DNA of 7,500 nucleotides from an uncultured Nostocoides sp. (GTDB lineage Bacteria; Actinomycetota; Actinomycetes; Actinomycetales; Dermatophilaceae), in contig CAKZIH010000137.1 in the NCBI GenBank assembly GCA_936931335.1, positions 1 to 7,500 of the forward strand, written 5' to 3'. Made by a program: the position numbers and the translations under genes. Shown here piece by piece: positions 1-6,210 of the stretch. Under the pieces are notes generated by a model. The model ran no database searches, was not told the DNA's origin, and saw only the letters and a program-made list of their open reading frames with translations. Within the stretch, counting starts at the first letter, position 1; every line of letters starts with the position of its first letter.

Positions 1-774
1 GTGCTTGGTGCGGGTGAAGACGATGGTGCGACCCGGCGCGGCGACCAGGTCGAGCAGCACCGGCAGGTGCGCGTCGGAGCTCACGTGCAGGACGTGGTGC
101 TCCATGGTCGCCACCGGCGACTGCGCCGAATCCGCCTGGTGCGTACGGGGATTGGTCAGGTCGCGCTTGACCAGGACGTCGATGCCGCCGTCCAGGGTCG
201 CGGAGAAGAGCATCCGTTGGCCGCTACGCGGGGTGCGGTCCAGCAGGCGGCGCACGACGGGCAGGAAGCCCAGGTCGGCCATGTGGTCGGCCTCGTCGAG
301 GATGGTGATCTCGACGCCGCCGAGGTCCACATGGCCCTGACCGATCAGGTCCTCCAGCCGTCCCGGGCAGGCGAGCACGATGTCCACGCCGGCGCGCAGG
401 GCAGTGACCTGCGGACCCTGGGAGACGCCGCCATAGACGACACGCGAGGTGAGGCCGGTGGCCTTGGCCAGGGGAGCGAGCGATTCCTCGATCTGGCCCA
501 CGAGTTCACGGGTCGGGGCAAGGATCAGCGCCCGCGGCCGGCGCGACACTCGCGGCTGCGGCGTTTCCGCGAGCCGGGCAACGAGGGGGAGCAGGAAGGC
601 ATAGGTCTTGCCGGAACCGGTGCGACCCCGGCCCAGCACGTCGCGGCCGGCGAGCGAGTCGGGCAGCGTCGCGGCCTGGATGGGGGTCGGGCTGGTGATC
701 CCGCGCTCGGCGAGCACACTGGCCAGCTTGGCGGGCACGCCGAGGGCGTGGAAAGGAGAGGTGTCGTGGGACAC
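1..774 (-). CDS. DEAD-box RNA helicase, N-terminal 258 residues (cut by window edge)
   Basis: An ATP-dependent RNA helicase of superfamily 2 that should unwind short RNA duplexes in ribosome assembly or RNA decay. The visible part covers all of RecA-like domain 1 and the start of domain 2. In order: a Q motif region around residues 27-33 (TSPTPIQ), Walker A GRTGSGKT (50-57), motif Ia PTREL (87-91), a GG pair (115-116), CPGR (136-139), the DEAD box itself (160-163), SAT (191-193), and the motif IV region TIVFTRTK at the cut end. The GTG start at 774 is chosen because the protein then begins a few residues before the helicase core, as in RhlE-like family members, and GGAG lies 10 bases upstream. 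The C-terminal half is outside the window, so a specific symbol (rhlE, deaD) cannot be assigned. It is transcribed in the same direction as the gene at 953-1528 but separated from it by 178 bases, so it probably has its own promoter. Confidence 0.95.
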   Translation of the reverse strand, partial: MSHDTSPFHALGVPAKLASVLAERGITSPTPIQAATLPDSLAGRDVLGRGRTGSGKTYAFLLPLVARLAETPQPRVSRRPRALILAPTRELVGQIEESLAPLAKATGLTSRVVYGGVSQGPQVTALRAGVDIVLACPGRLEDLIGQGHVDLGGVEITILDEADHMADLGFLPVVRRLLDRTPRSGQRMLFSATLDGGIDVLVKRDLTNPRTHQADSAQSPVATMEHHVLHVSSDAHLPVLLDLVAAPGRTIVFTRTKH

Positions 775-900
775 GGGTGTAGAACTCCGATGAGTCGGGG
801 GTGAAGTCGTCCTGCCCGGCGCGAGCGTCGTGGCTCGCAGCAGCAATGGCGATCGACAAGCGAAGCGGCCCGCGGCAGAACTGGTCGGGCCGATAAGTCC

Positions 901-906
901 ATTCTA
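901..906 (-). promoter_or_regulatory. Possible -10 box for the helicase gene
   Basis: On the minus strand this reads TAGAAT, a good match to TANNNT, in the otherwise GC-rich gap before the helicase. A transcript from here would carry a leader of about 120 bases. No convincing -35 hexamer is seen 16-19 bases upstream. Weak call. Confidence 0.25.
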
Positions 907-952
907 TCGTGCTCGACCGACCGCCCGGTTCATCGTGCGACGAGGTCCGGAT

Positions 953-1528
953 TCATGGCTCACGGGTGGAGTTTTCGACCCGGTAGGTGGCGTGGACCAT
1001 GCCGCCTTCAGAGGCGTGGGACGCCAGCAGGGTGAGGTGCACGTCCTGCCCCGTCGCGCCGAATAGGGGCAGGCCGGTGCCGATCAGCACGGGCGCATGG
1101 CTCACGGTGAGCTCGTCGATGAGGCCATGGCGAAGGAAAGTCCGGATGACCCGCCCACCGTCGACATATACCTGGCGAGCACCGCCGTCGGCCAGGGTCT
1201 GGCAGGCGTCATCCAGCGACCGGATCACCGTGATGCGTTCGTCATCGTGGGGCGGCAAAGTGGTGGACATCACGAGGACCTTCTTGTCCGCATACGGCCA
1301 AGCGTCGAAGGTGCACACCTTCTCGTAGGTTCCCCGCCCCATCACGATGTGGTCGACGGCCGGGAAGAAGCTGTCCCAAACCACCGCGGGGCGACTGCTG
1401 TGCACCTGCGCATGGCGGCGCGCTGGGGGATCGGTGAGCCAGGCGATATCTCCATCGGGCCGGGCGATGAAACCGTCCAGGCTCACGCCAATGAAGACGC
1501 GGCCCGCCCAGGTCTTTGGATAACTCAT
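953..1528 (-). CDS. RibD C-terminal / dihydrofolate-reductase-like family protein
   Basis: A 191-residue single-domain protein of the RibD_C/DHFR-like family, which binds NAD(P)H and reduces pteridine- or pyrimidine-like substrates. Most stand-alone members have no proven substrate, so none is given. Visible family features are the opening strand VFIGVSLDGFIARPDGDIAWL (residues 11-31), HIVMGRGTYEKV (60-71) in the cofactor-binding region, the strand KVLVMSTT (83-90), the glycine-rich YVDGG (121-125) with a following helix, and DELTVSHAPVLIGTGLPLF (138-156) near the end. The last two segments are hallmarks of the family. The length fits a complete protein. ATG 1528 is chosen because it sits immediately before the conserved first strand; an in-frame extension upstream to 1693 has poor protein character. 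This ATG overlaps the TGA of an upstream frame by ATGA, suggesting translational coupling to whatever was encoded at 1525-1789. It is probably a cytosolic oxidoreductase. Confidence 0.9.
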   Translation of the reverse strand: MSYPKTWAGRVFIGVSLDGFIARPDGDIAWLTDPPARRHAQVHSSRPAVVWDSFFPAVDHIVMGRGTYEKVCTFDAWPYADKKVLVMSTTLPPHDDERITVIRSLDDACQTLADGGARQVYVDGGRVIRTFLRHGLIDELTVSHAPVLIGTGLPLFGATGQDVHLTLLASHASEGGMVHATYRVENSTREP

Positions 1529-1789
1529 GTCCACATCTCCACCAGGGTGTCGAGGTCCTGCACAACGAGGCCGTGGCCGGGTCGGACAGCCGGGGCAGAT
1601 CGCATGCTTCCAGCAGCGCGGCCAGATAGGCCTGTCGGCGCGCCCACCCCTGCGCCAGGAGTTGACGAAGGTCGTCGTCCATGAGGTCGTCAACGAGTTG
1701 GCTCAGCCCCTGCTTGGCGCCGTCGGGGGGAAACGAACCGCCCGGCGACCCATTCCCGCAGTTCTTGACGCGGGGAGGGGTCTTGCCAT
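1525..1789 (-). pseudogene. Short broken reading frame upstream of the DHFR-like gene
   Basis: No single frame is open across this stretch, but good protein-like segments follow one another in different frames. ATG 1789 gives MARPLP. A second frame then gives RQELREWVAGRFVSP, and a third gives DGAKQGLSQLVDDLM followed by DDDLRQLLAQGWARRQAYLA and more. The second frame returns at the end with GHGLVVQDLDTLVEMWT and a TGA at 1525-1527. The first two changes could be explained by one extra C in each of the C runs opposite 1772-1775 and 1725-1730; the last needs one missing base around 1570-1580. The result would be a helical, charged protein of about 87 residues. The end overlaps the next start by ATGA, and a -10-like hexamer TTTACT lies six bases before ATG 1789; both suggest a once-functional first gene of a two-gene operon. 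I do not recognise the family. Alternatives are sequencing errors in homopolymers, or a shorter real ORF starting at ATG 1682 that overlaps the DHFR-like gene, which is less likely. Confidence 0.35.
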
Positions 1790-1879
1790 GCAGTCAGTAA
1801 ATCTCAATTCACCAAAGCTGGCGACCGGCCAGCGCACACCCGGTGACCGGGGTCTCGGCCGCCGCGGAAGGGGGCGGCA

Positions 1880-1885
1880 TACCCT
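1880..1885 (+). promoter_or_regulatory. Putative -10 box for a leaderless transcript
   Basis: The hexamer TACCCT (TANNNT) is followed by six bases and then the ATG at 1892. The only purine-rich stretch, around 1866-1875, is too far from the start to act as a ribosome site. The spacing places transcription start at or next to the A of ATG. The same arrangement recurs at three other genes in the window, which raises confidence. Confidence 0.45.
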
Positions 1886-1891
1886 GGCCGT

Positions 1892-2209
1892 ATGCAGCTT
1901 CCCCGCACCCTGCCCATTCCCACCGCTCCGGTTGTGGCGCTCGGCTTGGCCGGCGGTTTTGCCGCCGCGCAGGCCACCGGCGTCCGCCCGCTCGGCGGCG
2001 TGGTGATGGCCGGCGCCAATGCCGTGGCCGCCCACGATTGGTATGCCCGAGGCGGCTGGCCCATGGTGGCCGGGCTGTCCGCGGTGTTCTGGGGCGCCAT
2101 GGGCGTCTCGCATCCGCTCGCCCACAAGATCGGCGCGTGGCCGAGCGTCGCCGTAGTGTCCGCGGCCAGCGCCGCGGTCGCCTACCTAGCCAGCGATCGC
2201 AAACGCTGA
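1892..2209 (+). CDS. Small three-helix membrane protein of unknown function
   Basis: A 105-residue protein rich in Ala, Gly and Val that I do not recognise by family. Hydrophobic segments are visible at about residues 12-29, 55-73 and 84-100. Between the first two is a region with Asn, His, Asp and Trp (ANAVAAHDWYARGGW, 42-56), and the second and third are joined by a polar loop with two His residues (GVSHPLAHKIGAW). It ends in a positively charged tail, SDRKR. The His, Asp and Trp residues near predicted membrane boundaries could matter for function, but nothing here defines a role. Codon use matches its neighbours. It stands alone: upstream lies the divergent broken frame, and downstream it converges on the VOC gene with 43 bases between the stop codons. 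Start chosen from the codon pattern, the absence of an earlier start and the putative leaderless -10 just before it. Confidence 0.75.
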   Translation: MQLPRTLPIPTAPVVALGLAGGFAAAQATGVRPLGGVVMAGANAVAAHDWYARGGWPMVAGLSAVFWGAMGVSHPLAHKIGAWPSVAVVSAASAAVAYLASDRKR

Positions 2210-2230
2210 CCGGGCGACCGCGGCGCCGCC

Positions 2231-2254
2231 GAGGCCTCTCGCCGCGTGGGCCTC
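2231..2254. terminator. Possible bidirectional hairpin between convergent genes
   Basis: GAGGCC (2231-2236) and GGCCTC (2249-2254) form a perfect six-base stem with a 12-base loop, in the short gap between two convergent genes and overlapping the VOC stop codon. There is no T-run on either side, so this is not a classical intrinsic terminator. A self-complementary GCGGCGCCGC lies just before it at 2220-2229. Confidence 0.3.
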
Positions 2255-2636
2255 AGACCCACTCCACCAACTGCACAATCAGTCCATTGGGGTCCTGATA
2301 CTGGCTGTAGCGCTCACCCCAGGGTTCGGTCGTCGGCTCGGTGACCACCGGCACTCCGGCACCGACCAGCGTCTGGTGCGCCGCGTCGATTCCGGTGACC
2401 ACCAGCACGATGAGCAGCCCGTCGCCCGCCGACCCAGCGCGGTGGGCGGGTGTGAAGGAGGGCAGTCCGGTCTGCAGCAGCACCACCTGGGAGCCTCCGC
2501 TGGGATGGTCCAGGGAGATCATCACCTCGTGGTTCATGGTCTCGGCATACCCGAAGTGAGTGGTGAGGAAGGCCGCGGACGAGGCTGGCTCCGGGACATT
2601 GAGGGAGAACGCGGTCTGGGTGACGTGAAGGGTCAC
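2253..2636 (-). CDS. VOC-family (glyoxalase/bleomycin-resistance fold) protein
   Basis: A 127-residue vicinal-oxygen-chelate fold protein. The two beta-alpha-beta-beta-beta modules are visible: TAFSLNVPEPASSAAFLTTH (residues 8-27) leading into FGYAET opens the first, and GLLIVLVVTGIDAAHQTLVGAG opens the second. The C-terminal signature is WGERYSQYQDPNGLIVQLVEW. The first metal-ligand position, usually His at the start of strand one, is not His here; the Glu in LVEW near the end is kept. Binding or sequestration of a small molecule, as in drug-binding members, or a reaction using fewer ligands, is therefore as likely as a classical metalloenzyme. GTG 2636 is chosen because AAAGGA lies five bases before it and the protein then begins directly at strand one. 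It is transcribed divergently from the TetR-type gene across an operator-like gap, so it is probably the repressor's target. Substrate unknown. Confidence 0.88.
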   Translation of the reverse strand: MTLHVTQTAFSLNVPEPASSAAFLTTHFGYAETMNHEVMISLDHPSGGSQVVLLQTGLPSFTPAHRAGSAGDGLLIVLVVTGIDAAHQTLVGAGVPVVTEPTTEPWGERYSQYQDPNGLIVQLVEWV

Positions 2637-2654
2637 AACTGTCCTTTCCGTATG

Positions 2655-2677
2655 GCGTACGCAAACAATAGCGTACG
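2655..2677. promoter_or_regulatory. Operator-like GCGTACG inverted repeat in the divergent VOC/TetR promoter
   Basis: CGTACGC (2656-2662) and GCGTACG (2671-2677) form a perfect seven-base inverted repeat with an eight-base A/T-rich spacer; the 22-base element lies in the 76-bp gap between the VOC and TetR genes. Because CGTACG is itself a palindrome, the site can also be read as two copies of GCGTACG with centres 16 bases apart, room for two repressor dimers. The spacer contains TATTGT on the minus strand (2665-2670), a plausible -10 for the VOC gene. On the plus strand, TAGCGT (2669-2674) or TAAGGT (2681-2686) could serve the TetR gene. A repressor bound here would block both promoters. Binding by the adjacent TetR protein is an inference. 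Confidence 0.6.
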
Positions 2678-2712
2678 ACGTAAGGTTTTTGTTCCCGACG
2701 TGAGGAGCCCCG

Positions 2713-3432
2713 GTGGAGACCGTCCAATTGCTCTGGCGTGACCACCTGCCGACGGCTCCGCGGCGGGGCCGCCCCGCTCGGGTGACCGTGGACGACATCG
2801 TGGCCGGGGCGATCCGGCTGGCCGACCGCAGCCGGAGCCTCGATTTCCCCCTGCGGGAGCTCGCCGACAGCCTCGGCGTCAGCGTGATGGCGCTGTACTC
2901 CCATGTCGCGGACAAGGACCAATTGCAGGAACTGATGGTTGACGCCGCGCACGCCACCATGGCCGCGGCGCCGTCCCGGGGCTCTTGGCGGCAACGACTG
3001 CGGCAGGTCGCGACCGAGAACCGCATCCTCCTGCACGCTCATCCCTGGCTTGCTGAATGGGAGTCCGAGCGGGCCGTCCTCGGCCCCGGAACGCTGGCGA
3101 AGTATGACCGGGAGCTCGCCGCGGTGGAGCCGCTGCCGCTCGCCGACGAGGCGAAGGACGCCGCGCTCACGCTCGTGTTGGACTTCGTTCGCGCGGATGC
3201 ACGGGCCCGGGTTGCCGCGGAAGGTGAGCGTGCCGTGGAGAGCCCCGAAGACTGGTGGCAGCGCGAAGGCGCCCTGCTCGCGGAGTTGGGGATCGGGGAG
3301 CGCTTCCCCTTGGCCAGCCGGATCGGCACCGCAGCGGGTCAGGCCAGCGGCGCGGCCCGGGACGTCGAGCATGCCTTTACCTTCGGGCTGGCCGTGATCC
3401 TCGACGGAATCGACGCGCTGACCCGCCACTGA
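2713..3432 (+). CDS. TetR-family transcriptional repressor with a TetR-type C-terminal domain
   Basis: A 239-residue one-component regulator. After a basic stretch (PRRGRPAR, 16-23) the N-terminal domain starts with VTVDDIVAGAIRLAD. The helix-turn-helix lies at about residues 47-66: LRELADSLGVSVMALYSHVA, followed by the usual DKDQLQELMVDAA. The remaining 160 residues are a helical ligand-binding and dimer domain. The length and the segment EAKDAALTLVLDFVRADARA fit the classical TetR C-terminal type rather than the shorter AcrR type. GTG 2713 is chosen because GAGGAG ends five bases before it. It is divergent from the VOC gene with the GCGTACG repeats between them, the usual layout for a repressor controlling itself and its neighbour. 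The inducer cannot be read from the sequence; a compound bound or modified by the VOC protein is a reasonable guess. Confidence 0.93.
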   Translation: METVQLLWRDHLPTAPRRGRPARVTVDDIVAGAIRLADRSRSLDFPLRELADSLGVSVMALYSHVADKDQLQELMVDAAHATMAAAPSRGSWRQRLRQVATENRILLHAHPWLAEWESERAVLGPGTLAKYDRELAAVEPLPLADEAKDAALTLVLDFVRADARARVAAEGERAVESPEDWWQREGALLAELGIGERFPLASRIGTAAGQASGAARDVEHAFTFGLAVILDGIDALTRH

Positions 3433-3441
3433 CCCGCTGCG

Positions 3442-3456
3442 AGGCCGAGGCGGCCT
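3442..3456. terminator. Possible short hairpin between convergent genes
   Basis: AGGCC (3442-3446) and GGCCT (3452-3456) form a five-base GC-rich stem with a five-base loop in the 26-base gap between the TetR stop and the permease stop. No T-run follows, so terminator function is only suggested by position. The stem resembles the one at 2231-2254. Confidence 0.25.
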
Positions 3457-3458
3457 GG

Positions 3459-4223
3459 TCAGTCCGACCAGCGGAAAAACCGGGTCGCCAGTGCGGCGGC
3501 GAGCACACCCCATACCAGCAGCACGGCCCACTCGGCCAGTGGCCAGCCGCCGTCGAGCAACGCGTGCCGCGCCCCATCGCCGAGGGCTCCCGAGGGCAGC
3601 AGGCGGGCGAGCATCGCGAGCGGGCCGGGCAGCACCGAGGTGGGCAGCAGCAGCCCCAGGCCGAGGAAGAGCACCCAGAGCAGATTCGCTACGGCGAGAA
3701 CGGCTTCCGCGCGCAGGAGTCCGCCGATCAGGGCCGCGAGCGCCACGAAACAGCCCGCGCCCAGGATCAGCGTGATCACCCCCGGGAGGAGGCCGGCGAG
3801 CTCGGGCCGCCACCCCAGCGCCAGTCCGATCGCGGCCAGCGTCAACAGATGGATGCCGAGCACCCCCGCCACCGCGAGCACCTTGCCGCCGAGCAGGCCG
3901 TCGCGCCCCAACGGACTCGTGCCCAGCAGGCGCAGCACCCCATTGCGCCGGTCGAATGCCGTGGTGATCGCCTGACCGGTGAATGCCGTCGATGCGACCG
4001 CGAGCGCGAGCACCCCCGGCACCACCACATCGATCCGGCGCCCCCCGAGGTCGGGGACACTGGCGCGCCAGAGCCCCAGCATCGCCAGGAGCGGCAGGAT
4101 GATCGCGACGAGCAATTGCTCACCATTGCGCAGCAGGGTCCCCGCCTCAAAGCGCGCCTGCCGAGCGATCCGGGTGCCTCGGGGCGCCGCGCGGCGCACG
4201 GTCGACGCAGCCACTTCGCTCAT
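3459..4223 (-). CDS. ABC-2 type transporter permease
   Basis: A 254-residue integral membrane subunit of an ABC exporter. About six hydrophobic segments are visible, at roughly residues 37-52, 66-88, 112-137, 142-169, 174-200 and 231-249. The motif DRRNGVLRLLGTSPLGR (91-107) before the third segment is typical of ABC-2 permeases, where the equivalent cytoplasmic loop contacts the ATPase. ATG 4223 overlaps the ATPase stop by four bases (ATGA), so the two are translationally coupled and should form one transporter, probably two permeases with two ATPases. In actinobacteria a similar pair lies divergent to sufR-sufB (Rv1457c-Rv1458c in M. tuberculosis), and the position here fits that group. The cargo of that group is not known to me. 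An upstream in-frame extension to 4424 only shadows the ATPase gene. Confidence 0.93.
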   Translation of the reverse strand: MSEVAASTVRRAAPRGTRIARQARFEAGTLLRNGEQLLVAIILPLLAMLGLWRASVPDLGGRRIDVVVPGVLALAVASTAFTGQAITTAFDRRNGVLRLLGTSPLGRDGLLGGKVLAVAGVLGIHLLTLAAIGLALGWRPELAGLLPGVITLILGAGCFVALAALIGGLLRAEAVLAVANLLWVLFLGLGLLLPTSVLPGPLAMLARLLPSGALGDGARHALLDGGWPLAEWAVLLVWGVLAAALATRFFRWSD

Positions 4224-4927
4224 CGCTGCCCGCCAGAGGTGAGCGTGAAGTAGACATCCTCCAGCGTTCCGCCCGCGGTGACCTCCGCGACGGTGCCCGC
4301 GGCCCGGACCTGGCCGGCGTCCATGATCACCAAGTCGTCGGCAACCCGGGCGGCCTCCTCGAAGGAGTGCGTGGTCAGCACCACGGCCACCCCGGCGCCC
4401 GCCTGTTCGCGCACGATGTCCCATACCGACAAGCGGGTATGCGGATCCAACCCGGCCGTAGGTTCGTCGAGGAAGAGCACATCGGGCCGGCCGACGAGGG
4501 CCGCGGCCAGGGCCACCCGCTGTCGCTGACCCCCGGACAGGCGCCGCACCACGGTGCCGGCGAAGTCATCAATGCCCAGCCGACGAGCCAATTCCGCGGG
4601 GTCGGCGGGGGCGGCATACATGCCGGCCAGGTGGGCGAGCAGCGCCGGCGCCTTGACCGTGGACGGCAGGCCGCCGTCCTGGAGCATCAGGCCCACCCGG
4701 GCCCGGTGCTCGACGGGCGCGCCCCAGGGGTCGGTGCCGAGCACCCGGCAGGTCCCGGCGTCCGGGCGTTGTAGGCCCTGCAGGCATTCGATGGTGGTGG
4801 TCTTGCCCACGCCATTGGGGCCGAGCACCGCGGTCACCCGGCCGGAGTCGGCCGCCCAACTGGCCCCGGCGACGGCCCGGGTCGCGCCATACGCCTTGTG
4901 AAGTTCTCGCACCTCGACCGCTGCCAC
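4220..4927 (-). CDS. ABC transporter ATP-binding protein
   Basis: A 235-residue nucleotide-binding subunit that would power the permease encoded just downstream. All catalytic elements are present: Walker A GPNGVGKT (36-43), Q-loop Gln in MLQDG (83), signature LSGGQ (130-134), Walker B LFLDEP (151-156) with catalytic Glu, D-loop Asp (161), and the switch His in TTHS (187). The sequence type, with TTTIECLQGLQRPDAGTCRV after Walker A, is that of ABC-2 exporters of the DrrA/CcmA-like class. GTG 4927 is chosen because the first strand (AAVEVRELHKAYG) begins directly after it, and TAAACT lies seven bases upstream; the longer in-frame form to 5128 runs through the divergent promoter and has no protein character. 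It is the first gene of a two-gene operon and is divergent from the lipoprotein gene at 4990 with 62 bases between starts. Confidence 0.95.
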   Translation of the reverse strand: MAAVEVRELHKAYGATRAVAGASWAADSGRVTAVLGPNGVGKTTTIECLQGLQRPDAGTCRVLGTDPWGAPVEHRARVGLMLQDGGLPSTVKAPALLAHLAGMYAAPADPAELARRLGIDDFAGTVVRRLSGGQRQRVALAAALVGRPDVLFLDEPTAGLDPHTRLSVWDIVREQAGAGVAVVLTTHSFEEAARVADDLVIMDAGQVRAAGTVAEVTAGGTLEDVYFTLTSGGQR

Positions 4928-4934
4928 CCGCCCG

Positions 4935-4940
4935 AGTTTA
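4935..4940 (-). promoter_or_regulatory. Putative -10 box for the ABC transporter operon (leaderless)
   Basis: On the minus strand TAAACT (TANNNT) is followed by seven bases and the GTG at 4927. Transcription would begin at or next to the start codon. The G-rich bases between are not a standard ribosome site. Confidence 0.45.
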
Positions 4941-4977
4941 GGAAAGCGCCGTGCTGCCCATACCGGCACCCGGCGAT

Positions 4978-4983
4978 TAGCGT
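4978..4983 (+). promoter_or_regulatory. Putative -10 box for the lipoprotein dehydrogenase gene (leaderless)
   Basis: TAGCGT (TANNNT) is followed by six bases and the ATG at 4990. No purine-rich ribosome site is present in the usual window. It lies 37 bases from the divergent ABC -10, so the two promoters are close enough to influence each other. Confidence 0.4.
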
Positions 4984-4989
4984 CGGCGT

Positions 4990-6210
4990 ATGCGCCGTGT
5001 CCTCGCCTTGGCCGCCGGACCCATCCTGCTCGCCGCCTGCTCGGCGGACCCCGCCCCGTCGCCGAGCACCTCCGCCGCCGCAACCTCCGCCGCGGCGACG
5101 TCAGAAAGCACGGCACCGACAAGCTCAACGACTACTAGTTCTCCGGCGATCCCCACCGGCGGCGCCCTCACCGAGGCCTTCACCGTCACCGAGGCGGGCA
5201 CATTCGACGAGCCGTGGGCGATGACCCTGTTGCCGGGCACGCCGTATGCCGCGATCACCGAACGAGGCGGGCGCGTCCTCTTGCGCGACCTGGCCGGCGG
5301 GGAGCAGATCGAGGTGGCGAACACCCCCAGCGTCCAGCCCGCCGGGCAGGGTGGGCTCGGCGACATCATCGCCGGACCGAACTTTGTCGACGACGGACTC
5401 GTCTATCTGAGCTATGTCGAGCCCGGCGACGGTGACACCAGCGGCGCGGTGGTCGCTCAGGCCCGCCTCGAGGTCGACGATGAGGGTGCCCAGTTCAGCT
5501 ATCTGACCGTGATCTGGCGCCAGGACCCCAAGACCACCGGTGCCGGCCACTACAGCCATCGCCTGGCGATCAGTCCCGACGGCACGCACCTTTTCGTCAG
5601 CTCGGGGGAGCGCCAGCAGTTCGACCCCGCCCAGGATCTCGACGTCAACCTCGGCAAGATCCTGCGCCTAGACCTGGACGGGACCGCGGCCGACGGCAAT
5701 CCCTTTGCCGATCGTGGCCGCCCGGGGGACGAGATCTTCTCCTATGGTCACCGCAATGTGCTCGGCCTGGCCTTCGACCCGGCGGGCGAACTCTGGGCCA
5801 GCGAGATGGGCCCGCGCGGCGGCGACGAACTCAACCACATCGTCGCCGGCGCCAACTACGGCTGGCCGCTGGCGTCCAATGGAACCCACTACGACGGCCG
5901 CGACATCCCCGACCACACCGAGAGCGACGGCTTCGCGGCGCCGGCGCTCTGGTGGGATCCGTCGATCTCCCCGGGCAGCCTGATGATCTACTCCGGCGAC
6001 CTCTTCCCACAGTGGCGCGGCGACGCCTTCCTTGGCGCGCTGTCCGGGCAGGCCCTGGTCCGCGTCGACCTCAACGGCACGGCGGCGACCAAGGCGGATC
6101 AATGGGACGCGGGCACGCGCATACGCGAGGTGGAGCAGGGCGAAGACGGGTCGATCTGGCTGCTGGAGGACGGTCCCGGTGGTCGGCTGCTGCGCCTGAC
6201 GCCCCGCTGA
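4990..6210 (+). CDS. PQQ-dependent sugar dehydrogenase-like lipoprotein (GSDH family)
   Basis: A 406-residue secreted protein. Residues 1-17 are a lipoprotein signal with Arg-Arg, a hydrophobic core and lipobox LAAC (14-17), so Cys17 should be lipid-anchored on the outer face of the membrane. Residues 18-56 are a Ser/Thr/Ala/Pro-rich linker. The rest is a six-bladed beta-propeller of the soluble glucose/sorbosone dehydrogenase type: LEEP-like entry FDEPWAMTLLPG, then AGHYSHRLAISPDG with a candidate catalytic His at 187 or 191, GHRNVLGLAFDPAGELW (253-269), and EMGPRGGDELN (272-282) leading into GANYGWP, which is the family hallmark. The related YliI/Asd proteins oxidise aldoses using PQQ and Ca2+. 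Natural substrate and cofactor loading are not provable here. ATG 4990 gives the correct signal peptide. It is not part of the suf operon: 81 bases and a separate sufR promoter follow. A cluster of uncommon codons marks the linker. Confidence 0.93.
   Translation: MRRVLALAAGPILLAACSADPAPSPSTSAAATSAAATSESTAPTSSTTTSSPAIPTGGALTEAFTVTEAGTFDEPWAMTLLPGTPYAAITERGGRVLLRDLAGGEQIEVANTPSVQPAGQGGLGDIIAGPNFVDDGLVYLSYVEPGDGDTSGAVVAQARLEVDDEGAQFSYLTVIWRQDPKTTGAGHYSHRLAISPDGTHLFVSSGERQQFDPAQDLDVNLGKILRLDLDGTAADGNPFADRGRPGDEIFSYGHRNVLGLAFDPAGELWASEMGPRGGDELNHIVAGANYGWPLASNGTHYDGRDIPDHTESDGFAAPALWWDPSISPGSLMIYSGDLFPQWRGDAFLGALSGQALVRVDLNGTAATKADQWDAGTRIREVEQGEDGSIWLLEDGPGGRLLRLTPR

Noticed and set aside
1..804. 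Plus-strand open frame of 267 codons
   Set aside because: It is the antisense shadow of the helicase gene, whose minus frame shows every DEAD-box motif in order; the plus product is Gly/Arg/Asp-rich with no domain.
506..859. Minus-strand frame beginning before and overlapping the helicase start
   Set aside because: Its first 30 residues look protein-like, but it then runs out of frame through the helicase coding region as Arg/Pro/Ala-rich sequence. At most it is an upstream reading frame; no evidence of coding was found.
1097..1684. Plus-strand frame of 195 codons
   Set aside because: Antisense of the DHFR-like gene; no recognisable domain and no ribosome site.
2314..3813. Minus-strand frame of 499 codons, the longest in the window
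   Set aside because: It crosses the VOC gene, the divergent promoter, the TetR gene and the end of the permease in the wrong frame. Its Arg/Gly/Pro composition is typical of shadow frames in GC-rich DNA.
3255..4253. Plus-strand frame of 332 codons rich in Gln, Arg and Glu
   Set aside because: Shadow of the permease gene and TetR end; the Gln/Arg richness comes from reading Leu/Ala codons on the opposite strand.
4951..4969. GTGC/GCAC inverted repeat in the ABC-lipoprotein gap
   Set aside because: Four-base arms in GC-rich DNA are expected by chance; no extended symmetry.
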